Shown here one piece after another: positions 1-8,405 of a stretch of DNA of 64,000 nt (positions within the stretch are counted from its first letter, which is position 1; the number at the start of each line of letters is the position of its first letter). This stretch comes from Xenophilus aerolatus. GTDB taxonomy: Bacteria; Pseudomonadota; Gammaproteobacteria; Burkholderiales; Burkholderiaceae_C. The translations under genes were made by a program, and so were the position numbers. The stretch lies in assembly GCA_029968055.1 (NCBI GenBank), contig JASCNX010000001.1, positions 1 to 64,000 of the forward strand. The letters are read 5' to 3'. Under the pieces are notes generated by a model. The model saw only the letters and a program-made list of their open reading frames with translations, was not told the DNA's origin and did no database searches.

Positions 1-187
1 GCTACGCGCTACGCGCTGCGCTCAGACAGCTGCAGCGAGTCAGATGACGAAGCAGCTGTTGCCGCACGCGGCACAGCTGCCACCCCGCCAGCGCCACGTC
101 GCAGGCGCATCCAGAAGGGACCCATCAGAACGGGCCATCGCTGCGCTCGGCCCCCTGGAGCATGAGCCGCTGCGCGGCTGGCTGTTA

Positions 188-212
188 CTCCCTCTCCCAG
201 AGGGAGAGGGAG
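188..212. repeat. Perfect hairpin with 11-bp arms
   Basis: Arms at 188-198 and 202-212 are exact reverse complements (CTCCCTCTCCC against GGGAGAGGGAG) around a 3-base AGA loop. There is no T-tract, so it is not a standard terminator. Short C/T-rich hairpins of this kind occur as dispersed repeats in many betaproteobacteria. That family assignment is from memory and was not searched. Confidence 0.7.
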
Positions 213-229
213 CAACTCCAAGCCGAAGG

Positions 230-269
230 ACAAGGCTGCGCAGCAGCCTTGTTGACCCGGGCCCCGGGT
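230..269. repeat. Two adjacent perfect hairpins
   Basis: The first hairpin pairs ACAAGGCTGC at 230-239 with GCAGCCTTGT at 243-252 around a 3-base loop. The second follows after two bases and pairs ACCCGGG at 255-261 with CCCGGGT at 263-269 around a single C. Both could form in DNA or RNA. Neither is followed by a T-tract. Confidence 0.65.
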
Positions 270-424
270 CCCCTCTGTGTGCGCCGAGGAGCGCAGCGGC
301 TGGCGGACAAAGGGCCGCGCATGTTTGAGCGAAGCGAGTTTGCGCGGACCCCGCCAGCCGCGAGCACCGCAGGTTGCCCGCAGCGAAGCGGAGGGACGCA
401 GACAGTGGGGTCGCCTTTTCTTTG

Positions 425-458
425 CCTACTTTCTTTTGGCGAAGCAAAAGAAAGTAGG
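425..458. repeat. Perfect hairpin with 14-bp arms
   Basis: CCTACTTTCTTTTG at 425-438 is the exact reverse complement of 445-458, with a 6-base GCGAAG loop. It is unusually A/T-rich for this genome and sits about 95 bases before the LacI-family gene. The sequence resembles a repeat I associate with Variovorax and Acidovorax intergenic regions. It could serve as a bidirectional transcription stop or a nucleoid-protein site. Confidence 0.7.
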
Positions 459-553
459 TCGCCCGCCGGGGCGAAATCCCGGCCCCTGCCTCGGAAGAGG
501 CCCAGCGCCAGCCTCGTCAAGACCGAACCCGACCGGCCGCAGCGCATGACCCC

Positions 554-1591
554 ATGAACACACCTCGCCGCGCCACCATCGCCGACGTCGCCGAAGCCGC
601 AGGCGTGTCCAAGGCCACCGTCTCGCGCTTCTTCAACCACCGCGAGCGCCTGCTGTCCGACGACATCGCCGCCCGGGTCGAGGCCGCCATCGCACAGCTC
701 GGCTACACGCCCAGCCCGATGGCGCAGGCGCTCAGCCGGGGCCGCTCGCGGCTCATCGGCCTCATCGTGGCCGACATCACCAACCCCTACTCGGTGGCCG
801 TGCTGCGCGGCGCCGAGAAGGCCTGCCAGGACGCCGGCTACCTCGTCATGCTCTTCAACATGGGCAACGAGACCGGCCGCGAGCGCGAGGCCATCGATGC
901 CCTGGCCGGCTACCAGGTCGACGGCTTCATCCTCAACACGCTGGGCCGCGGCGCGGGCGTGGTCGACGCGGTCGCCACGCACGGCAAGCCGGCGGTGCTG
1001 GTCGACCGCCGGCACGCCGGCATGACGGCCGACTTCGTCTCGCTCGACAACGCCGGGGCGATGGGCCAGGCCTGCGGCCACCTGCTGGGCAACGGCTGGC
1101 GCGAGCTGCTCTACGTGACGGAGCCGCAGCAGGGCGTGAGCACGCGGCGCGAGCGCGCAGCGGCCTTCAGCGCCTGCGTGGCCGCCCACCCGACGGCGCT
1201 GCGCGGCGAGATCTTCGAGAGCGCCGAGGGCGAGGACGATGGCCTGATGCAGGCCCTGCGCGCGCTGCGCCGCAGGGCCGGCCGCAGCCGTCGTGCGGCG
1301 GTGGTCGCGGGCAATGCGGTCGTCACGCTGCGCGTCGCGCAGGCCATGAGCCGGCTGGGCTGGCAGTTCGGGCAGGAACTGGGCTTCGTCGGCTTCGACG
1401 ATCCCGAGTGGGCCTCGCTGATCGGGCCCGGCCTGTCGACCCTCGCGCAGCCCACCGACGAGATCGGCCGCGCGGCAGCCGGCTGCCTCATCGAGCGGCT
1501 GCACGGCCTGGAAGGGCCGGCGCGCGAAATGCTGCTGCCGGGGCAGCTGCAGGTGCGCGGGTCGTCGGCGGCGGCCGAGCCTGCTCGCTGA
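554..1591 (+). CDS. LacI-family transcriptional regulator
   Basis: This is a 345-residue DNA-binding repressor-type protein of normal family length. The N-terminal helix-turn-helix spans about residues 8-28 (TIADVAEAAGVSKATVSRFF), followed by the hinge helix near LGYTPSPMAQAL and a periplasmic-binding-protein-like effector domain starting at LIGLIVADITNPY. ATG 554 fits the family N-terminus, although no clear Shine-Dalgarno sequence precedes it. It lies 327 bases upstream of, and in the same direction as, an ABC importer operon, so it is the likely regulator of that operon. LacI regulators usually sense sugars or organic acids. The ligand here is unknown. Confidence 0.9.
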   Translation: MNTPRRATIADVAEAAGVSKATVSRFFNHRERLLSDDIAARVEAAIAQLGYTPSPMAQALSRGRSRLIGLIVADITNPYSVAVLRGAEKACQDAGYLVMLFNMGNETGREREAIDALAGYQVDGFILNTLGRGAGVVDAVATHGKPAVLVDRRHAGMTADFVSLDNAGAMGQACGHLLGNGWRELLYVTEPQQGVSTRRERAAAFSACVAAHPTALRGEIFESAEGEDDGLMQALRALRRRAGRSRRAAVVAGNAVVTLRVAQAMSRLGWQFGQELGFVGFDDPEWASLIGPGLSTLAQPTDEIGRAAAGCLIERLHGLEGPAREMLLPGQLQVRGSSAAAEPAR

Positions 1592-1918
1592 CGACCGCGG
1601 TCCGCGCCAGGGCCGTCCCCGTCCCGTCCCCCATTCCCGTTCGCGTTGCAGGGCCTTCGCAAGAAGTTGCCCCATCGTGGTTCATGGCCCGCAGGCTGGG
1701 TGTCGGCGCGCCGCGCAGCGTGCGTTCTGGGGCACCGTCTTTGGGAACGGCGGCACGGAGAGCTATTTTTTAGGTCGCCCGTTGCGAAAAACGATGCTTG
1801 GTGCGACCGCGGCGCGCTCCTAGCATTCGCCTCGCCAGCCAGGGGTGTGCAAGCCCCGCACGGGTCGGCCCACTGCCGAATGCCTTCCACCTACGCGCTC
1901 AAACTCAAGGAATCCGCC
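1592..1918. other. 327-base intergenic region upstream of ABC operon
   Basis: This is the only other gene-free stretch above 300 bases. It contains the promoter-like pair described at 1773-1826 and the Shine-Dalgarno AAGG (1907-1910) of the next gene. I see no small ORF with a ribosome site and no RNA gene. Confidence 0.5.
1773..1826 (+). promoter_or_regulatory. Candidate promoter with flanking inverted repeat
   Basis: TTGGTG at 1798-1803 and TAGCAT at 1821-1826 are spaced 17 bases and resemble a sigma-70 -35/-10 pair. An inverted repeat, GGTCGC at 1773-1778 and GCGACC at 1803-1808, brackets and overlaps the -35 box. That is a reasonable place for control by the upstream LacI protein. The 6-bp arms alone are weak evidence. 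Confidence 0.4.
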
Positions 1919-2950
1919 ATGGCCACACTCCGGGATCCCGGTCGCCGACGTCTTCTCCAGACCTCCCTGCTCGCCAGCGGCCTGTCCGCTGGCGGACTGC
2001 TCAGCGTCGATGCGTTCGCGCAGGGCAAGGCACGCGTCAACATGCAGTTGGGTTGGATTGTCGGCGTCAACCAGATCGGCGAGGTCGTTGCCAAGCGCCT
2101 GGGCTTCTACGAGCAGGAGGGCATCGATTTCGCGATCCAGCCCGGCGGTCCCAACATCGACGGCGTTGCGATCGTGGCATCGGGCCGCCACGAAATCGGG
2201 CAGGTGTCCTCCAGCCCGTCGGTGATGCTGGCCGTCTCGCAGGGCCTGCCCATCAAGTGCTTCGCCGTGGGCGCCCAGAAGCATCCCTTCACCTTCTTCT
2301 CGCTGGCCAAGAACCCGGTGCGCAAGCCGGCCGACCTGGTCGGCAAGAAGGTGGGTCTGCCCTCGACGGCGGCCGTGCTGCTGCGCGCGCTGCTGGCCAA
2401 GAACAAGATCGCCGAGAAGGACGTCAAGTTCGTCACCGTCGGTGCCGACATGAGCCCGCTGCTGACGGGGCAGGTCGACGTCGTGACCGGCTGGCTGACC
2501 AGCACCACGGCGCTGAAGGCGCTGGGCCCGGATCGCGTGGACCTGACCCTGTGGGACGGCGGGGTGCAGCTCTATGCCTTGCCCTACTACGCCACCACCA
2601 AGACCCTCGAATCGCAACCCAGGATGATCGAGGCTTTCCTGCGCGCGACCGTGCGCGGCTGGCAGTACGTGCAGGCCCACCGCGACCAGGCCGTGGACCT
2701 GCTGGTCAAGGAGTACCCGAACCTCCAGCGCGAGGACGAACGCGTTGCGGTCGACGTGATGCTGGAATACAGCTTCGGCGGCCTGGCACGGACGCAGGGA
2801 TGGGGTGCGATGGACCCGGCCGTGTGGCAGGAGCAGATCAACGCCTACGCCGAGCTGGGCCAGTTCTCCGCCCGCACGCCCAGGGTGGAGGACGTGGTCT
2901 GGCTCGACGGCCTCAAGGCCACGGCCGCGCAGCGCATGGGGAAGGTCTGA
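1919..2950 (+). CDS. ABC transporter substrate-binding protein (NMT1/SsuA type)
   Basis: This 343-residue periplasmic binding protein would capture a small organic solute for the importer encoded next to it. The N-terminus carries a Tat-like RRR-L-L motif at about residues 9-13, a hydrophobic stretch and an AFAQ cleavage site near residue 36. The mature part begins VNMQLGWIVGVNQIGEV and matches the NMT1/taurine/nitrate-binding fold. ATG 1919 was chosen because AAGG lies 8 bases upstream and the signal peptide starts there; the frame stays open further upstream. The gene ends 4 bases before the ATPase gene. The relatives bind sulfonates, nitrate, pyrimidine precursors or aromatic acids, so the substrate cannot be read from sequence. 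Confidence 0.88.
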   Translation: MATLRDPGRRRLLQTSLLASGLSAGGLLSVDAFAQGKARVNMQLGWIVGVNQIGEVVAKRLGFYEQEGIDFAIQPGGPNIDGVAIVASGRHEIGQVSSSPSVMLAVSQGLPIKCFAVGAQKHPFTFFSLAKNPVRKPADLVGKKVGLPSTAAVLLRALLAKNKIAEKDVKFVTVGADMSPLLTGQVDVVTGWLTSTTALKALGPDRVDLTLWDGGVQLYALPYYATTKTLESQPRMIEAFLRATVRGWQYVQAHRDQAVDLLVKEYPNLQREDERVAVDVMLEYSFGGLARTQGWGAMDPAVWQEQINAYAELGQFSARTPRVEDVVWLDGLKATAAQRMGKV

Positions 2951-2954
2951 GGCC

Positions 2955-3737
2955 ATGGCCGCCGTCCTGGGCACCGGGCCCGCGATCTCCTGCCGTGACG
3001 TCGGCGTGCGGTTCTTCACCGAGCGGCGCGACGTCACTGCCCTCAAGAGCCTGGACCTGGACGTGGCACAGGGTGAGTTCCTGACGCTGCTTGGGCCCTC
3101 CGGTTGCGGCAAGTCCACCTTCCTGCGCGTGGTGGCCGACCTGCTGCCGCCCAGCCGTGGCCGCATCGAGGTGCTGTCCTCCACGCCCGAGGCGGCGCGC
3201 CGCAACCGCGACATCGGTTTCGTCTTCCAGGACGCCGCGCTGCTGCCGTGGCGTACGGCGCTCCAGAACGTGGAGCTGCCGCTCGTGGTGGGCGGCGGCG
3301 CCAGCCGCAAGGGGCGGCGCTCGCCGGCCGAACTGCTGGAACTCGTCGGCCTGAAGGACCGCATGCACGCCTTCCCGCACGAGATGTCGGGCGGACAGCG
3401 GCAGCGCGTGTCGATCGCGCGCGCGCTGGCCAGCGACCCCAGGATCCTGCTCATGGACGAGCCCTTCGGTGCGCTCGACGAGATCACGCGCGACCGTCTC
3501 AACGAGGAGATCCTGCGCGTCTGGCGCGAGACGGGCGTGACGGTCCTGTTCGTCACCCACAGCATCCACGAGGCGGCCTTCCTGGGCCAGCGCGTGCTGA
3601 TGCTCGCCGCGAACCCGGGGCGCGTGCGCGAGATCGTGCCGGTGGACCTGCCCGCCGAACGCACGCTGGACCTGCGCGAGACCCCCGAATTCGTGCGCCT
3701 CACGGGCCATCTGCGGCGCGTGCTGGAAACCTGCTGA
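2955..3737 (+). CDS. ABC transporter ATP-binding protein (SsuB/TauB type)
   Basis: This 260-residue cytoplasmic ATPase powers the importer. Walker A is GPSGCGKST (residues 47-55), the Q-loop is in FVFQDAALLPW, the signature is MSGGQRQR (144-151), Walker B is ILLMDEP (164-170), and the switch histidine is in FVTHS. ATG 2955 lies 4 bases after the binding-protein stop. The open frame extends another 50 codons upstream into that gene but without family similarity. Order and spacing make this one operon with the genes on both sides. Confidence 0.92.
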   Translation: MAAVLGTGPAISCRDVGVRFFTERRDVTALKSLDLDVAQGEFLTLLGPSGCGKSTFLRVVADLLPPSRGRIEVLSSTPEAARRNRDIGFVFQDAALLPWRTALQNVELPLVVGGGASRKGRRSPAELLELVGLKDRMHAFPHEMSGGQRQRVSIARALASDPRILLMDEPFGALDEITRDRLNEEILRVWRETGVTVLFVTHSIHEAAFLGQRVLMLAANPGRVREIVPVDLPAERTLDLRETPEFVRLTGHLRRVLETC

Positions 3738-3747
3738 GGACGCCGCC

Positions 3748-4605
3748 ATGGACACCCGTTCCCTCGACTCGGCGGCACCTGGCGCCTTCGCTGCCGCGAG
3801 CCCCCCGGCCGATGCCGAATACGCGGCCTGGGCCGCTGCGCGCCGCAAGCGCCTCTGGCGCCGCCGGGTGCTGCCCGCCACAGGCATCGTCGGACTGGTG
3901 CTGCTGTGGTGGGCCGTCATCGCGGTCTTCGGCATCAAGCCCTTCATCGCGCCCACGCCCTGGGCGGTGATCGAGACGCTCTACGCCAAGCGGGCCGTGT
4001 TGCTCGACAACCTGCTGCCGACAGCGTTCGAGGCCGCGGGCGGCTTCGTGCTGGGCAACCTGGCCGCCATCCTGGTCGCCACGGTCTTCGTGCACAACCG
4101 GACGCTGCAGGACATCTTCTTTCCCGTGGTGCTCATGTTCAACGCCGTGCCGCTGGTCGCCAAGGCCCCGGTGCTGGTGCTGATCATGGGCAACGGCGTG
4201 GAGCCGAAGATCACCATCGCCGCGCTGGTGTGCTTCTTTCCCACCCTGGTGAACATGGTGCGCGGCCTCGAATCGGTCAACCCGCAGGCCATGGAGCTGA
4301 TGCGCGTGCTGTCGGCCAGCAAGACGGAGATCTTCTTCCGCCTTCGGCTGCTCAACGCCTTGCCCTACCTGTTCTCGGCCCTGCGCATCGCCGCGTCGAT
4401 GTGCGTGATCGGCGCCGTGGTGGGCGAGTGGGTCGGGTCCACGGTGGGCATCGGCGCCATGATCCTGCAGGCGACCTTCAACTTCGACTCGCCGCTGCTG
4501 TACGCCGCGATCGTCATGAGCGCCTCGCTCTCGGGGCTGTTCTTTCTGCTCGTCACGCTGGCCGAGCGATGGGTGATCCGCTGGCAACCCGAGGCTGCGC
4601 ATTGA
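3748..4605 (+). CDS. ABC transporter permease (SsuC type)
   Basis: This 285-residue inner-membrane permease has about six hydrophobic segments, starting at GIVGLVLLWWAVIAVF near residue 50. The ATPase-contact EAA-like loop lies near MELMRVLSASKTEIFFRLRL. The N-terminal 45 residues are polar and longer than usual. It follows the ATPase gene after 10 bases. Only one permease gene is present, so the channel is presumably a homodimer, as in the SsuABC group. Confidence 0.9.
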   Translation: MDTRSLDSAAPGAFAAASPPADAEYAAWAAARRKRLWRRRVLPATGIVGLVLLWWAVIAVFGIKPFIAPTPWAVIETLYAKRAVLLDNLLPTAFEAAGGFVLGNLAAILVATVFVHNRTLQDIFFPVVLMFNAVPLVAKAPVLVLIMGNGVEPKITIAALVCFFPTLVNMVRGLESVNPQAMELMRVLSASKTEIFFRLRLLNALPYLFSALRIAASMCVIGAVVGEWVGSTVGIGAMILQATFNFDSPLLYAAIVMSASLSGLFFLLVTLAERWVIRWQPEAAH

Positions 4606-4651
4606 GCGGCCGACCCGAACACGCCAAGCACAAATTCAACAGGAGATTTCT

Positions 4652-6034
4652 ATGAGCCGTATCGGCGATTGGATGCAGGAGCCCGCCCACGACGTGCGCG
4701 TGGCGGCCGAGTCGGACGTGGTGGTGGTCGGGGGCGGCCCGGCCGGGCAGGCGGCCGCGCTGGCCGCGGCCCGCAACGGTGCGAGCGTCACGCTGCTGGA
4801 GCGCTACAACCACCTGGGCGGTCTGGCCTCGGGCGGCATGGTGCTGGTGCTGGACGACATGTGGGACAGCCACCAGCAGGAGATCTCGGTGCGCGGCATC
4901 TGCCTGGAGATGATCGAGCGCATGTCCGCGCTGGGCCTGGCCGAGTACCCGCGGCAGCAGGATTGGGGCACGTTGCCCGAGTCGGTGCGACGTTGGAAGC
5001 GCTGGGGCACCTACGACTTCCACAGCAAGGAGAAGCCACACCCCATCTGCTTTGCCGCCGCCTTCGACCCCGATGCCTGGAAGCGCAGCGCGCTGGAGAT
5101 GGTGCTGCAGGCCGGCATCGACCTGCGCCTGCATTCGTGGTTCTCGCGCGCGTTGGTGGAAGACGGTCAGGTGCGCGGGGTGGTCTGCGAGACCAAAGGG
5201 GGACGCGAAGCTGTCCTGGGCAAGGTGGTGATCGACACCACCGGCGACCTCGACGTGGCGGCCTCGGCGGGCGCCCCGCACATCAGCGGCAGCTACATCG
5301 TGACCACGGTGTTCCGCCTGGGCGGCGTCGACACCGAGGAGGCCGAGCGCTTCGAGCGCGACGAGCCCGCGGCCTGGCAGGCGCTGGACCGCGAGATCAA
5401 GCACATGCTGGGTGGTGCCTGGGAGGCCTGGTGGCTCAAGACGCCGCTGCCCGGCGTGGTGTGGTGCAACTGCCCGCACATGCCGGGGCTGGACGGCCTG
5501 AAGGTCAGCGACCTGACGCGCGCCGAGGTGCAAGGCCGTGCCACCATCCACAAGGTGATCGACTTCGTGCGCGCCCGGCTGCCGGGCTTCTCGAAATGCG
5601 TGCTGATCGACATGGCGCCGCAGACCGGCATCCGACAGACCCGGTTGCTCGAAGGCGCCTACGTGATGAGCAAGGAGGACGTGGCCCAGCGCACGCGTTT
5701 CGCCGACAGCGTGGCGCGCGGGCGCGACTACTACTACCCGTTCCGGGCCCTGCTGCCGCGCAGCGTGGAGAACCTGCTGGTGGCGGGACGCCACTACTCG
5801 GCCACTTCGGCAGCGCAGAAGATTTCGCGCGAGATCCCGCCGTGCATGGCCATGGGCGAGGCCACCGGTACCGCCGCGGCGCTGGCCCTGGATGCCGGCG
5901 TGCCGGTGCGCTCGGTCGACATCGCGAAGCTGCAGAGGACGCTGCGGGCGCAGGGCGCCGACCCCGGCGACCAGGCGGGCCCCAACGCCGACGTGCCGGC
6001 CATCGCGCGTTCGTTCTCGAAGGAGGCCGCATGA
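4652..6034 (+). CDS. FAD-dependent oxidoreductase (FAD_oxidored family)
   Basis: This 460-residue protein has an N-terminal dinucleotide-binding motif, VVVVGGGPAGQAAALAAARN, at about residues 24-43. A C-terminal FAD-contact segment lies around ENLLVAGRHYSATSAAQ and MAMGEATGTAAAL. This is the pattern of the FAD_oxidored family, whose members oxidise varied small molecules. The start is clear, with AGGAGA 6 bases before ATG 4652. It follows the permease by 46 bases and overlaps the CoA-transferase by 4 bases, so it probably acts on the imported compound or its CoA ester. The reaction cannot be assigned. The ferredoxin three genes downstream could be an electron partner. Confidence 0.8.
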   Translation: MSRIGDWMQEPAHDVRVAAESDVVVVGGGPAGQAAALAAARNGASVTLLERYNHLGGLASGGMVLVLDDMWDSHQQEISVRGICLEMIERMSALGLAEYPRQQDWGTLPESVRRWKRWGTYDFHSKEKPHPICFAAAFDPDAWKRSALEMVLQAGIDLRLHSWFSRALVEDGQVRGVVCETKGGREAVLGKVVIDTTGDLDVAASAGAPHISGSYIVTTVFRLGGVDTEEAERFERDEPAAWQALDREIKHMLGGAWEAWWLKTPLPGVVWCNCPHMPGLDGLKVSDLTRAEVQGRATIHKVIDFVRARLPGFSKCVLIDMAPQTGIRQTRLLEGAYVMSKEDVAQRTRFADSVARGRDYYYPFRALLPRSVENLLVAGRHYSATSAAQKISREIPPCMAMGEATGTAAALALDAGVPVRSVDIAKLQRTLRAQGADPGDQAGPNADVPAIARSFSKEAA

Positions 6035-7260
6035 GCGCCGCCCGGCCGCCCGCAGGCGCCCGCGCCGCAGCCGCAGGCGAAAGTGCCGCGGTGGGCACGA
6101 GCACGACCGCGCTGCCGCTGGACGGCATCCGCGTGATCGACTTCACCCAGGTCATGATGGGGCCGGTCTGCACGCAGATGCTGGCCGACCACGGGGCCGA
6201 CGTGATCAAGATCGAGCGCAAGGGGGCGGGCGACCTCAGCCGCTCCACCTTTGCGCCGGTGCATGGCGAGGACAACCCCATTTTCTGCAGCCTCAACCGC
6301 AACAAGCGCAGCGTCGAGATCGATCTGCGCGATGCGGCGCAGATGGATCTGGTGAAGGCGCTCATCGCGGGCGCCGACGTGGTCACCAACAATTTCCGCG
6401 CGGGCGTCATGGAGCGGCTCGGCCTGGGCTACGAGGACTGCCGGCGCCTGAACCCGCGCATCGTCTATGCGGTGGGCACCGGCTTCGGCGAGACGGGTCC
6501 GTATGCCCACAAGGGCGGCCAGGACGTCCTGGCGCAGGCGCTGACGGGGGTGATGGCCCGCCGTGCCGATGCCTCGATACCGGTGTCGATCTACCCGACG
6601 GCGCTGGCCGACTACACGGCGGGCATGCACATGGTCCAAGGCATCCTCCTGGCCCTGTTGCAGCGCGAGAAGACCGGCGAAGGCCAGAAGATCGCCGTGT
6701 CGCTCTACAACTCCATGCTTGCGATGCAGATGCAGGAGGCGGCCATGGTGATGATGGAAGACTCCGAGGTGAACTGGGCGGCCATGCCGCTGTCGGGCGC
6801 GTTCGATACGCAGACCGGGCCGTTGGTGCTGGTGGGCGCCTTCAAGGCGAACCCGCTGCGCGACATCTGCACCGCGCTGGGCATCGAGGACCTCTCCGCA
6901 GACGTGCGCTATGCCACGTTGTCCGCGCAGTTCGCCCACAAGGCCGCGCTGCACGAGATATTCCGCGAGCGGTTTGCCAGCGGCAGCCGCGAGCACTGGC
7001 TGGCCAGGCTGGAGGAGCAGGACCTGCTCTGCGCCCCGGTGCGCGACATGCGCGAGGCGCTGGTCGATCCGCAGACGCTGCACAACGCCATGATCCTCGA
7101 AGGGCGCTCGGCCTCGGGCCGGCCGCTGAAATTCATCGCCAGCCCGATCCGCATGTCGGCCGTGCAGACCGGCCTGCGCCGCGGCCCGCCGCGGCTCGGC
7201 CAGCACACCGACGAGGTGCTGGCGCAGGCGCGGGCGTTGATCGAGGAGGCCGGCGCATGA
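6031..7260 (+). CDS. Type III CoA-transferase (CaiB/BaiF family)
   Basis: This 409-residue enzyme moves CoA between carboxylic acids, typically activating an imported acid. Family features include DGIRVIDFTQVMMGP near residue 31, HGADVIKIERKGAGD, and the expected nucleophile Asp194 in ALADYTAGMH. ATG 6031 overlaps the upstream stop (ATGA) and is preceded by AGGAGG. The first 27 residues are Ala-rich and lack family similarity, so translation may be less efficient there, but no better internal start exists. Context suggests it activates the substrate carried by the upstream importer. Confidence 0.88.
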   Translation: MSAARPPAGARAAAAGESAAVGTSTTALPLDGIRVIDFTQVMMGPVCTQMLADHGADVIKIERKGAGDLSRSTFAPVHGEDNPIFCSLNRNKRSVEIDLRDAAQMDLVKALIAGADVVTNNFRAGVMERLGLGYEDCRRLNPRIVYAVGTGFGETGPYAHKGGQDVLAQALTGVMARRADASIPVSIYPTALADYTAGMHMVQGILLALLQREKTGEGQKIAVSLYNSMLAMQMQEAAMVMMEDSEVNWAAMPLSGAFDTQTGPLVLVGAFKANPLRDICTALGIEDLSADVRYATLSAQFAHKAALHEIFRERFASGSREHWLARLEEQDLLCAPVRDMREALVDPQTLHNAMILEGRSASGRPLKFIASPIRMSAVQTGLRRGPPRLGQHTDEVLAQARALIEEAGA

Positions 7261-8033
7261 GCGTCACCCTCGAAGTCACCGGCCATGTCGCGACCGTCAC
7301 CCTCGACCGGCCCGAGGTGCTCAACGCGGTCGATCTGCCGACCGAGGCCGAGTTGCAGCGCATCTGGCGAGAGATCGAATCGCGCGACGACGTGCGGGCC
7401 GTGGTGCTGACCGGTGCCGGAGAGCGCGCGTTCTGCGCCGGCGCCGACCTGAAGAACACCTCGAAGCTCAAGGGCATGGACTACTGGGCGGCGGCACGCC
7501 CGGGCGGCTTCGGCGGCATCGCATTGCGCGAAACGCTGGATGTGCCCGTGATCGCCCGCGTCAATGGCCTGGCACTGGGCGGCGGCTTCGAGATGGTGCT
7601 GGGCTGCGACATCGTCGTGGCATGTGCGGAAGCCAGCTTCGGCCTGCCCGAGCCGTTGGTCGGACGGCTGCCGCTGGACGGCGGAATGCTGCTGCTGCAG
7701 CGGCAGATCCCCTACCGGCTCGCCATGGGCATGATGCTGACCGGTCAGCGCGTCACGGCGCAGCGCGCGCTGGACATGGGGCTGGTCAACGAGGTGGTTC
7801 CGCGCACCGGGCTCGATGGCGCCGTGGAGCGCTGGGTGCAGCAGGTGCTGGCGTGCGCGCCCCTGTCGCTCAAGGCGATCAAGCAGGTGGTGCGGCGTAC
7901 CGGCACGCTGGCGCCCGCCGAGGCGCATCGCATGCGCCTGCCTGCGCTGGTGGCGGCGTTGCAGTCGGAGGATTCGGAAGAGGGGGTGCTGGCCTTCCAG
8001 CAGAAGCGCAGGCCGCAGTGGCAAGGCCGCTAG
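7257..8033 (+). CDS. Enoyl-CoA hydratase/isomerase family protein
   Basis: This 258-residue crotonase-fold enzyme would act on an unsaturated acyl-CoA from the same pathway. The CoA/oxyanion motif is in FCAGADLKN and the second oxyanion loop is NGLALGGGFEMVLGCD. Both classical catalytic glutamates appear to be present, one in GGFEM and one in FGLPEPLVG, so hydratase activity is plausible. The ATGA overlap with the CoA-transferase indicates translational coupling. It could instead be an isomerase or hydrolase of the same fold. Confidence 0.87.
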   Translation: MSVTLEVTGHVATVTLDRPEVLNAVDLPTEAELQRIWREIESRDDVRAVVLTGAGERAFCAGADLKNTSKLKGMDYWAAARPGGFGGIALRETLDVPVIARVNGLALGGGFEMVLGCDIVVACAEASFGLPEPLVGRLPLDGGMLLLQRQIPYRLAMGMMLTGQRVTAQRALDMGLVNEVVPRTGLDGAVERWVQQVLACAPLSLKAIKQVVRRTGTLAPAEAHRMRLPALVAALQSEDSEEGVLAFQQKRRPQWQGR

Positions 8034-8042
8034 GCGCGCGCC

Positions 8043-8369
8043 ATGGCCCACGTCATCACCGCTGCCTGCATCGATGTCAAGGACGGCGCCTGCGTCCAGT
8101 GCTGCCCGGTCGACTGCATCTACGAAGGCGCGCGCACTCTGTACATTCACCCCGATGAATGCATCGACTGCGGTGTCTGTGTCTCGGCTTGCCCGACACA
8201 GGCGATCTACGAGGAGTTCCGGCTGCCGCCCGGAATGGCGCATTTCACAACGATCAACCGCGAGTTCTTCGACGCGGCGGTCAGCGGACTGGGCTCGCCC
8301 GGCGGGGCCGCCGACGTCGGGCCGGTGGCCTGCGACCACCCGGCCATCGGGCGTGCCATTGCCGGCTAG
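8043..8369 (+). CDS. Seven-iron-type ferredoxin
   Basis: This 108-residue small redox protein has cysteines at 9, 17, 21 and 25 followed by a CxxCxxCxxxCP set at 40, 43, 46 and 50. That spacing matches FdxA-type ferredoxins carrying one [3Fe-4S] and one [4Fe-4S] cluster. An extra cysteine at 20 (QCCPVDC) is a local oddity. It begins 9 bases after the hydratase stop, so it is the last gene of the importer operon and a likely electron carrier for the pathway. About 45 residues follow the clusters, much as in other FdxA-like proteins. Confidence 0.87.
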   Translation: MAHVITAACIDVKDGACVQCCPVDCIYEGARTLYIHPDECIDCGVCVSACPTQAIYEEFRLPPGMAHFTTINREFFDAAVSGLGSPGGAADVGPVACDHPAIGRAIAG

Positions 8370-8405
8370 TGCGGGCCGGGCTGCGGCGCGTCGGGAGGCC
8401 AGTTG

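Larger units (their letters stand above)
1..553. other. Gene-free left edge with stacked hairpins
   Basis: No reading frame here gives a recognisable protein. The stretch instead holds several strong inverted repeats, listed separately at 188-212, 230-269 and 425-458. The rest is GC-rich sequence without an obvious promoter. It looks like the dispersed intergenic repeat DNA common in Comamonadaceae genomes. A gene may end just left of the window, but no 3' end is visible. Transcription of the LacI gene at 554 probably starts somewhere in the last 100 bases, where I see no clear -35/-10 pair. Confidence 0.6.

Noticed and set aside
1-553. Several short open frames at the left edge
   Set aside because: All are Arg/Ala/Pro-rich, overlap each other in several frames, and are broken up by hairpin repeats. 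None has a domain or a good ribosome site.
4669-7260. An 863-codon frame that would fuse an extra domain to the CoA-transferase
   Set aside because: The first 454 codons are an out-of-frame reading of the FAD oxidoreductase. Family similarity starts at ATG 6031, which overlaps the upstream stop.
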